Assembly (NCBI RefSeq): GCF_000010805.1
Contig: NC_012522.1
Location: 3,100,001 to 3,164,000, forward strand
DNA: 64,000 nt
Direction: 5' to 3'
DNA from: Rhodococcus opacus B4
GTDB taxonomy: Bacteria > Actinomycetota > Actinomycetes > Mycobacteriales > Mycobacteriaceae
Positions 57,800 to 64,000 of this stretch are shown one piece after another. Below the pieces are notes generated by a model. It was not told the origin of the DNA. It saw nothing but the letters and a program-made list of their open reading frames with translations, and did no database searches. How positions within the stretch are numbered: position 1 is the first letter of the stretch; the number at the start of each line of letters is the position of its first letter. The position numbers and the translations under genes are program-made.

Positions 57800-58849
57800 G
57801 ACAACTCTTCTCTCACATGCAGATATTTTCGATTGCCACGTCGATGACGGGCACCATCTACCTTGGACCGACTTCGACACCTGCACATTGGCCGAAATAC
57901 CTACACCCATACCCGAAATTGGGTCTGGAGGCTTGGGTCTCCGCTCAGGGTCGCAACCGAATGTCCCGAGCACCAGGCTTCTCCCACAAATTTGACTGTG
58001 GCCTACGTCACACGGACGGGGTCCGAGCCGTGCCGCGCAACGGCACGCAAGACTACGAGCACTAACGGATGCACTGCAGCACAGAACAATTGACCGAAGA
58101 TCCAGGACCGGCCACCTGCCGCCGGCTCGTCTCGACCGGGGCTCAGCCCCAGCCGGATCGTGCACGCACGCAGGCGCCGTCGAAATTGCACTGACTGGTC
58201 GGTATTGTGGCCGCGAAAAATAGAGCAATGGCGTGGATCACACTCCCTGGACTTCCGCGCTCCGGCTCACGAAGATCATTGATGCGCTGCTCGTTACCAC
58301 GTGCAGGTTGTCCGTGTAGCGCCCCTGCCAGCTGATGTACATCGTTGGCGGGGGCTGCGCTTGGCTGCTCCACAGCATCCGGACACAACGCAATTCACTC
58401 CCGGACGTCCAGGGCATTGTCCCGTGCCTTCCACGCGTGGGTCGCGCAGCCCCCAGCACGAAAACGGGTATGTCTACCGGTCGTTCTACCGTCGTCGGAT
58501 AGGTACCTCGCGAAGGAGGGTGTGGGAGTCCGACAACCCACGCACCCTGCAAGCCGAGGCCCCCAATGCACGATCAGCTCTACCACTCTCACCTTTCCTC
58601 ACCTGCCGCCGCTGCGAGCAGCGCCACACCATGCACGCCGACGCCTCCACGTGCTCGTCGTGCCGCAGCGCCGAACTGAGCCGGACGGGCACCACTTCAC
58701 TCCTTCACGGTTGCAATCCGCGTTCGCGTTGAACGGGTGATTGCAGACAAGCCGTATCCACTGTTCGTGCGGTTTCAGTCTTCGCCGACGTGTGGACAAG
58801 AGCGGGCTTACAGATAGCCCTTCGATTTGCGAAAGTAGAGAGAACTCAA
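57800..58849. other. gene-poor interval
   Basis: About 1 kb without a supportable gene. Base composition is more AT-rich than the surroundings around 57800-58200. One forward reading (58301-58732) contains a CRRC...CSSC zinc-ribbon-like pattern near its end, but it lacks a ribosome site and resembles nothing recognised. No RNA gene or repeat was seen. Confidence 0.4.
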
Positions 58850-59541
58850 GTGAGAAAGTTTTACGGGATTCTTGCGTGTCTCGCACTCGCCCTCGGCGCA
58901 TTCCTCGTCGCGGCACCGACCGCATCAGCCACCGGTGTCGTCTCCAACGGCATCGCATGGACCGACGATCTGAACCCCGTGCCGCACCCGCCCGGCATCA
59001 TCGACTTCTGCACGATGGGCGTTGTGGGTACCGACTTGCTCGGCAACAAGATCGGTATCTCCGCCGCCCACTGCGTCGACGGCACACCCGACGGTGCGCC
59101 CGTCTACCGCTATGCGCCGACCGGCCCACGGGAGCACATCGGGACATCGTGTACCGCAGTCCCGGCGGTGGGATCGGCGTCGACTGGGTGGTCATGCGCC
59201 TCAATGCTGACGCGGTACTCACGTCGAACGGTCCCAGCGCCCGGGTCGACGGGATCGGAGCCTCCAACCCGGTCGGTCCCCTTTGCAAGGATGGGGCAGG
59301 TACCGGCGTCCATTGCGGGTCGATCACCTCGCAGAACACGACACGCTTCTACAGCAATGCCCAATCCGGCGGTGGCGACTCCGGCGGTCCCGTACTTCAG
59401 AACAACGAGATCGTGGGCATGGTTCGCGGATTCGACACTGCGCTGTTGGCGTTCGAGTACATCAAGTTCACTGCCGTCCTCGACGGCATCAACGCCCAGC
59501 CCAACCCCGTCGGCAAGGGTTTCGTCGTCACCAACAGCTGA
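58850..59541 (+). pseudogene. secreted trypsin-fold serine protease, frame-broken
   Basis: A Sec signal peptide (MRKFYGILACLALALGAFLV to TASA) leads to a chymotrypsin-like domain with the triad His in GISAAHCVDG, Asp in GIGVDWVVMRL and Ser in SGGGDSGGPVL. The frame breaks between REHIG and DIVYRSPGG: GGGACATC near 59141 needs a fourth G to read through. All triad residues remain, so only this base separates it from an intact enzyme of about 230 residues. Either a fresh mutation or a homopolymer error. GTG start; weak ribosome site. Confidence 0.82.
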
Positions 59542-59721
59542 CCCACGACCCAGACGCGGTCATGCTCGTCGAGATGTCCAGCAGCGATGCCTGTTTTGGA
59601 CGGGCTGTTGCGGGACATCGCCGGGGTGCGGCGGGCACACAGCAGCCGCCGCGTCCCGCACGCCCCCAACCCTTACCGCGCAATCCCGACAAAACTCGCA
59701 GCCGACCCCGGCGGCGTCCAC

Positions 59722-59746
59722 TGCCCTGTCGGAATCCGACAGGGCA
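59722..59746. terminator. bidirectional terminator
   Basis: TGCCCTGTCGG-AAT-CCGACAGGGCA, a perfect 11-bp stem with a three-base loop between the convergent protease and Lsr2-module genes. Confidence 0.75.
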
Positions 59747-59756
59747 ATGTCACACC

Positions 59757-61127
59757 TCACGCAACCGACATTTGTGCCTGAGCGTCGTGGAATGCTTGCT
59801 CGATCTCGGCCGGAATCCGGCCGCGAGGTGACACCTCGTGACCCGCCCCGAGCGCCCACTCACGAATCTCCCTCGACGACTTCTTCACGGTCGTCTTCTT
59901 CGCGGTCGTCTTCTTCACGGCCGACGTCTTCGCCGACGCCGCTTTTGTCTGAACAGGCTCAGCCTGAGCGTTGTGGAAAGCTTGCACGATCTCGGCCGGA
60001 ATCCGGCCGCGGGGTGACACCTCGTGACCCGCCCCAAGGGCCCACTCACGAATCTCCCTCGACGAATTCTTCGCCGGAACCTTGCTCACCACGGCCGTCT
60101 TCGCCGGAGTCTTCTCCGCGACTGGCTTCTTCACGACTGCCTTCTCCGCAGCCGGCTTCTTCGCGACTGCTTTCTTTCCGGCCGTCTTCGTCGGAGCCTT
60201 CTTTGTCGCAGCCTTCTTTGTCGCAGCCTTCTTTGTCGCGGCCGTCTTCGTCGCGGCCGTCTTCGTCGCGGCCGTCTTCGTCGCGGCTGCCTTCGTGGCA
60301 GCCTTCTTTACCGGCGCCGGTTTGACCTGGACCTTCGTCGCCTGAGCGTCGTGGAAGGCCTGCACGATCTCCGCCGGAATCCGGCCGCGAGGTGACACCT
60401 TGTGCCCCGCCCCGAGCGCCCACTCACGAATCTCCGTGGACGACTTCTTCGCCGGAGCCTTGCTCACGACTGCCGTCTTCACCGGCGCCTTCTTCGCGAC
60501 CGGCTTCTTCACGGCCGTGCTCTCCGCAGCAGCTTTCTTCGCGACTGCTTTCTTTCCGGCCGTCGTCTTCGCGGCCGTCGTCTTCGCGGCCGTCTTTGTC
60601 GCAGCCTTCTTCGTTGCGACTGTCTTTGTCGCAGCCGCCTTCTTCGTAGCCGCCTTCTTTACCGGCGCCGATTTCACCTCGACCTTCGTCGCCTGAGCGT
60701 CGTGGAAGGCCTGCACGATCTCCGCCGGAATCCGGCCGCGAGGTGACACCTCATGACCCGCCCCGAGCGCCCACTCACGAATCTCCCTCGACGAATTCTT
60801 CGCCGGAACCTTGCTCACCACGGCCGTCTTCACCGGCGTCTTCTCCGCGACCGACTTCTTCACGACTGCCTTCTCCGCAGCCGGCTTCTTCACGACTGCC
60901 TTCTTTCCGGCCGTCTTCGTCGCGGCCGTCTTCGTCACGGCCGACTTCTTCGCCGGCGCCGCTTTTGCCTGAACCGGCTTTGCCTGAGCGTCATGGAATG
61001 CTTGCACGATCTCGGCCGGAATCCTTCCGCGGGAGGATACTTCGCGACCCTCCGCGATCGCCCACTCGCGAATCTCCTTGGTTGTCGTCTTTGTCGAACC
61101 GTCAGAAATCCTCGGGGATACCGCCAT
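59757..61127 (-). CDS. protein with five Lsr2-like DNA-binding modules on histone-like linkers
   Basis: 456 residues. A module of about 33 residues, with consensus REIREWALGAGHEVS then PRGRIPAEIVQAFHDAQA, occurs five times; it matches the C-terminal domain of the nucleoid silencer Lsr2, whose RGR turn enters the minor groove of AT-rich DNA. Every copy keeps the W and the RGR. Linkers of about 30-90 residues are almost only K, A, T, V and S in KKAATK-type repeats, like histone H1 tails. The Lsr2 N-terminal oligomerisation domain is absent. Expected role: multivalent binding, bridging or compaction of AT-rich DNA. AAAGGAGA precedes the ATG by four to five bases. Confidence 0.88.
   Translation of the reverse strand: MAVSPRISDGSTKTTTKEIREWAIAEGREVSSRGRIPAEIVQAFHDAQAKPVQAKAAPAKKSAVTKTAATKTAGKKAVVKKPAAEKAVVKKSVAEKTPVKTAVVSKVPAKNSSREIREWALGAGHEVSPRGRIPAEIVQAFHDAQATKVEVKSAPVKKAATKKAAATKTVATKKAATKTAAKTTAAKTTAGKKAVAKKAAAESTAVKKPVAKKAPVKTAVVSKAPAKKSSTEIREWALGAGHKVSPRGRIPAEIVQAFHDAQATKVQVKPAPVKKAATKAAATKTAATKTAATKTAATKKAATKKAATKKAPTKTAGKKAVAKKPAAEKAVVKKPVAEKTPAKTAVVSKVPAKNSSREIREWALGAGHEVSPRGRIPAEIVQAFHNAQAEPVQTKAASAKTSAVKKTTAKKTTVKKSSREIREWALGAGHEVSPRGRIPAEIEQAFHDAQAQMSVA
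59772..61082 (-). repeat. five about 100-bp direct repeats encoding the Lsr2 modules
   Basis: The copies lie near 59772-59875, 59965-60065, 60342-60440, 60690-60790 and 60985-61080. Copies 2 to 5 are nearly identical in DNA as well as protein, and the linkers hold shorter Lys/Ala repeats such as four consecutive GTCTTCGTCGCGGCC-like units near 60235-60290. Such an array should recombine easily, so copy number may vary between strains. Confidence 0.85.
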
Positions 61128-62169
61128 GCTGTCTCCTTTTTCGCCGGGCAATCGTCGAACGCACACACTAACTGCAGGCGGCATTTCCCGGTAATCAAGA
61201 GACTCACCCGAACTAAGATTGCAACATCTCAGCCCGACGCTCATCCGCGCAGGACCGCCCGATCTTCTTGGCCGTTTCTACTCCACACTCGTTTTACCAC
61301 GCTTCAGGTAGGACGAGTGCGCTTCACCCCGATGATTTCCCCGCCGCACCCATACAATACATCGGCGGCTGCGGCATCAATCGTCACCATCAACACATTC
61401 GGTGCGATGAGGCGAACGCCCACGGCTACTTCACATAGGTGGTGCCGCAAAGTACGGGCGGCGCAGCATTTCCCTCACCCGGGTACTCGGACAGCAGCGC
61501 TCGGGAACTTCGGCAGCGCAGTCGGCGATCACCGGGGCGCCCGCCTGTGCGGCAGCTGCGCGCTCGACGCGGGAGTGCATTTCTTCTGAATTCCGTTCTC
61601 CGCATTTGATTCTCATATTTCGCTACGACATTGGACACTTTCCCGCACCATCGACAACCTGGCGGGACCGCATCGCTTCTGCCCTTTCGGGACGCCCCAT
61701 GCGTCCTCACCACCACGAAATCACTTGCCTCCGCGCCGACGTGTCAGAGTCAGCTCTCCTGAGTCCAATCTGCGCGGTGCGGCTCGAGGAAGGACTGCGT
61801 CGACCACTTCCCTGATCGGGCCGATTGCCTCAATCTTCTTTTGTCCTGCACTGAACACCCGAACGGATGGCATCATCGACCGCTTTCTTGGAAACTCCGA
61901 CTACGCGGAGCAGGTACTTCAAGTTCTGACGACGTGGCATCGAGCAACACCTGCCCCGGGATCGATCTCGGGATTCGACCTTCGCTTGTCGAGGCTCAAT
62001 ATGCTGGTTCGCGCCGACAACAGTGTCATCCTCGACTTCCACCGTGCGCGTGGTACAGCACCGTCGACGCTGTGTTTCTCGGCAATTTCTCTCGGCATGA
62101 TACGACCGGATGACCGGCGCCGCGGTCCACGAGGTAGTCGTCGCCCGAGAGGCGACCACTACGTCCGTG
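61128..62169. other. gene-poor interval
   Basis: About 1 kb upstream of the Lsr2-module gene without a supportable gene; it should hold that gene's promoter. A 61-codon minus-strand reading with five cysteines (61431-61616) is open but has no ribosome site or recognised relatives. No RNA or repeat structure was noticed. Confidence 0.4.
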
Positions 62170-62696
62170 AGCGCGAAGATGGCCCCCTGGACAGAAATCA
62201 TGGAAGTGTCGCTGCTGAAGTCGACCTGCGGGACTGCCCCGTGTCGAACCTGCTCGGGCAGGAAGGGCAGGGCTTCGGACAGATGAGCGCGCAGCTCGTG
62301 CAAGAACGACTGATCATCGGCGCCCAGGCATCCGGCGCCACGCGCCGCGCGGTCGAGGACACCGTCGACTACACCAAGCCACGGCAGGCATTCGAGCACA
62401 GCCTCTTCGAATTCCAGAACACCGCGTTCGAACTCGCCGAATGCCAGCGCACCTGCGAGGTGTTCCTCGACCGCTGCATCACCGAACACCTGGCCGGCCA
62501 GCTCGACCCCGCCATGGTCAAATACTGGCCCACCGAACAACAGTGCGCCGTCATCGACCGCTGCGTGCAACTGCACGGCGGCTACGGATACTTGCGCGAA
62601 TACCTCATCGCCCGGATGTACGAACACTCCCGCGTCCAGAAAATCTACGCCGGCGCCAACGAGGTGATAGAAAGCATCATCGCGAAATCGCTGTAG
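62170..62696 (+). pseudogene. acyl-CoA dehydrogenase 3' remnant
   Basis: The C-terminal half of an acyl-CoA dehydrogenase is readable from PVSNLLGQEGQGFGQM onward: ERLIIGAQASGATRRAVEDT, the YTKPRQAFEHSLFEFQNTAF helix, the CVQLHGGYGYLREY flavin/substrate motif and the terminal KIYAGANEVIESIIAKSL. The first about 220 residues of the usual 385 are absent, and the sequence before 62200 does not fit the family. No start codon with a ribosome site is present. A truncated relic. Confidence 0.78.
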
Positions 62697-62842
62697 AAAT
62701 CGCCGCCGGAGGCAGTTCCCCGGACACGTACAACGACACCGATTGTGGAACCTTGACCGGCACACGTCGGCGCCTGTCTTCGTCCGCTAGCGGATCGGCT
62801 TGCGGCGACGGCAGGCGATTGACCCGGCGGGGCGCCTGGGGA

Positions 62843-63130
62843 TCAGCGGCTGGTGCGGTAGGCATCTCGGCGGTGGGCGATGTCGACGACCGTGACAATC
62901 CGCTGTTCGTCGTTGATGCGGTAGATGACACGGTAGGTGCCCCGCCGTGCGCTGTGGCGGTCATCGAGCGGGGGCTGAAGCCGTTTTCCCACGCGTTTCG
63001 GATTGTCGAGAAGAGGGCCGACGATGAATTTGTGCGCCGCGAAGGCCACGGCCTCAGGCAGGTGCTGAGCGAGCTGACGTCGAGCCGTTGGAGCGATCAC
63101 GAGCGTGTAGCGGTCTTGCTCCTGATTCAC
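62843..63130 (-). CDS. RelE/ParE-family toxin
   Basis: 95 residues with the RelE/ParE fold: YTLVIAPTARRQLAQHLPEA, KRVGKRLQPPLDDRHSARRG and YRVIYRINDEQRIVTVVDIAHRRDAY, the last carrying the conserved Arg/Tyr-rich strand. RelE-type members cut mRNA on the ribosome; ParE-type inhibit gyrase, and the two cannot be separated here. The GTG start overlaps the antitoxin stop (GTGA). Confidence 0.87.
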   Translation of the reverse strand: MNQEQDRYTLVIAPTARRQLAQHLPEAVAFAAHKFIVGPLLDNPKRVGKRLQPPLDDRHSARRGTYRVIYRINDEQRIVTVVDIAHRRDAYRTSR

Positions 63131-63414
63131 GCAGGGTGCCTGCGTCGCTCGCTCATTACCTTCGTAAGCTCGGCCTCGGACTCGCCTTCACCGCGGGCAA
63201 GCTCCGCGTCGGAAGCCGCGAGCCGCTGGAGGGTGTCGGGGTCGGACAGGATCGCGATTGTTTCCTCTAGTGACTCCAGGTCCTCGGTGGCGATGAGCAC
63301 AGCCGAGGGCTGACCGTGCACCGTGACCGTGACGCGCTCATGCTGGGCGTTGACACGCCCGACCAGCTCGGACAGGTGCGCCTTCACCGCGGCAAGTGAC
63401 ATCACCGTTTCCAT
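63127..63414 (-). CDS. Phd/YefM-family antitoxin
   Basis: 95 residues. The N-terminal SLAAVKAHLSELVGRVNAQH and VTVTVHGQPSAVLIATEDLE form the Phd/YefM DNA-binding and dimerisation fold. The acidic C-terminus (SDAELARGEGESEAELTKV) is the toxin-binding tail. Several ATG codons (63432, 63420, 63414, 63402) could start it; none has a strong ribosome site. Confidence 0.85.
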   Translation of the reverse strand: METVMSLAAVKAHLSELVGRVNAQHERVTVTVHGQPSAVLIATEDLESLEETIAILSDPDTLQRLAASDAELARGEGESEAELTKVMSERRRHPA

Positions 63415-63415
63415 A

Positions 63416-63429
63416 GTCATAAGTATGAC
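63416..63429. promoter_or_regulatory. GTCATA-AG-TATGAC palindrome at the antitoxin start
   Basis: A perfect 6-bp dyad overlapping the alternative antitoxin start codons, the expected place for Phd/YefM autoregulatory binding. Confidence 0.5.
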
Positions 63430-63576
63430 CATATCGGTGGCAGGTGTCGAGGACAGGTTTCACTGGGCCCCCATCCCCCTTGCATCAAACCTGTGAACCG
63501 CAATTGCGCATCGGTGGGTCAACCTCGTGTGTTCGACCGCGACTTTCACAACCGCGCCATCGCAACCCAACCTTTG

Positions 63577-63594
63577 ACTTCAAGTACTTGAAGT
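63577..63594. promoter_or_regulatory. MerR-type operator
   Basis: ACTTCAAGTACTTGAAGT is a perfect 18-bp palindrome just behind a TTGACT -35 box. TAGCGT about 18 bases downstream of that box can serve as -10, and the next GTG, eight bases on, would be the transcript start. This is the spaced-promoter architecture of MerR proteins. Confidence 0.7.
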
Positions 63595-63610
63595 TCTTAG
63601 CGTTTATGAC

Positions 63611-64000
63611 GTGAGTGCACGAACCACCCCACGCGTCTACACGATCAAGGACGCGGCCGCTCTGACCGGACTTCCGGCCAGCACGCTGCGGTACTACGAG
63701 TCGGTTGGGGTGATCGCGCCGATCAGCCGTGGGGAGAGCAGTAGGCACCGGGTCTACGACGAGGACGACCTGGGCCACCTGTTGGCGATCGCCTGCCTGG
63801 CGGCGACCGGGATGTCGGTCAATGATATGAAGGCGTACGTCGCCAACGGGCAACTCGGGGCCGCGGCCGCGGCCGCGCAGATCGAGTTGCTGACCGAGCG
63901 CCGGCAGCAACTCGAGATCGAGGCCCGGCAGATCGCACTGCGTCACCGCTACGTCGACATCAAGATCGACTACTGGCAGGCGATCGACGCCGGCGACGAG
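63611..64000 (+). CDS. MerR-family transcriptional regulator (5' part)
   Basis: The first 130 residues are present; the gene runs off the right edge. The MerR winged helix is clear (VYTIKDAAALTGLPASTLRY, YESVGVIAPISRGESSRHRV, YDEDDLGHLLAIACLAATGM), followed by the start of the coiled-coil (EQIELLTERRQQLEIEAR-like). No cysteine cluster has appeared yet, so it is probably not a metal sensor but of the kind that regulates oxidoreductases or efflux. The GTG lacks a ribosome site, consistent with leaderless translation from the adjacent promoter. Confidence 0.85.
   Translation, partial: MSARTTPRVYTIKDAAALTGLPASTLRYYESVGVIAPISRGESSRHRVYDEDDLGHLLAIACLAATGMSVNDMKAYVANGQLGAAAAAAQIELLTERRQQLEIEARQIALRHRYVDIKIDYWQAIDAGDE

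Noticed and set aside
60082..60696. Phe/Ala-rich plus-strand readings resembling membrane repeats
   Set aside because: They are complements of the Lys/Ala linkers of the Lsr2-module protein; the repeat pattern comes from the sense strand.
59772..61082. CRISPR-like spaced repeats
   Set aside because: The repeats are in-frame protein modules about 100 bp long with long unequal spacers, not short repeats with uniform spacers, and there are no cas genes.
61431..61616. Cysteine-containing 61-codon minus ORF
   Set aside because: No ribosome site, no recognised family, and codon use is not convincing; recorded only as content of a gap.

Overview
The window is high-GC actinobacterial DNA and looks like a Rhodococcus (R. 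opacus/jostii type) chromosome. This rests on protein resemblance (bkdABC, a wax-ester-synthase remnant, many CoA-ester genes, Lsr2-type DNA-binding domains, F420/PPOX proteins), GTG/TTG starts and ATGA-type gene overlaps. No sequence search was possible, so the genus is an inference.

Layout. (1) 1-6715: the 5' part of a ThDP-dependent E1 enzyme, an M48 metalloprotease, a type I sulfatase, a FUSC-like membrane protein and a GntR/FCD regulator. (2) 6741-10935: an IS1380-family element with 18-bp terminal inverted repeats and a 5-bp CTTAG duplication. A complete-looking 2.49-kb group II intron sits directly behind the GTG start codon of its transposase, and the transposase also carries a one-base frameshift. 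(3) 10942-25918: a long minus-strand catabolic cluster: CoA-transferases of family I and family III, a racemase, an acyl-CoA synthetase, an enoyl-CoA hydratase, a MaoC hydratase, a CitE-type lyase, a flavin oxidoreductase, an SDR with a degenerate active site, an MHS permease and a LuxR-type ATPase regulator. It reads as uptake, CoA activation, hydration and retro-aldol cleavage of a short branched or dicarboxylic acid. The IS lies between the last enzyme gene and the GntR gene. (4) 26028-30626: small housekeeping genes mixed with decayed genes (corA, WS/DGAT) and two small membrane ORFs. (5) 30698-36048: the branched-chain 2-oxoacid dehydrogenase operon (bkdABC-lpd) with a divergent Lrp regulator. 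(6) 36070-44526: AIM24, a PepSY protein, a pair of CNNM/CBS transport proteins, an ERCC4 nuclease fused to an Lsr2-like tail, and an Lrp-azlCD branched-chain amino-acid export unit. (7) 44764-57799: an ABM protein, DUF4097 and P450 genes behind 11-bp iterons, an ECF42-type sigma factor with its DGPF/YCII partner, hydrolases, an Imm5-like protein, and a HEAT plus MerR-HEAT pair. (8) 57800-64000: a gene-poor stretch, a frameshifted secreted serine protease, a 456-residue protein with five Lsr2-like DNA-binding modules on Lys/Ala/Thr-rich linkers, an acyl-CoA dehydrogenase remnant, a RelE/ParE-Phd toxin-antitoxin pair, and the start of a MerR regulator behind a perfect palindrome.

Most unusual points: the pentavalent Lsr2-module protein and the separate ERCC4-Lsr2 fusion; the group II intron placed so that exact splicing restores the transposase start codon; the CoA-ester cluster cut from its probable regulator by that element; two enzyme folds that have lost their catalytic residues (SDR, beta-lactamase-like lipoprotein); and four single-base frame breaks in otherwise intact genes, which need read-level checking.
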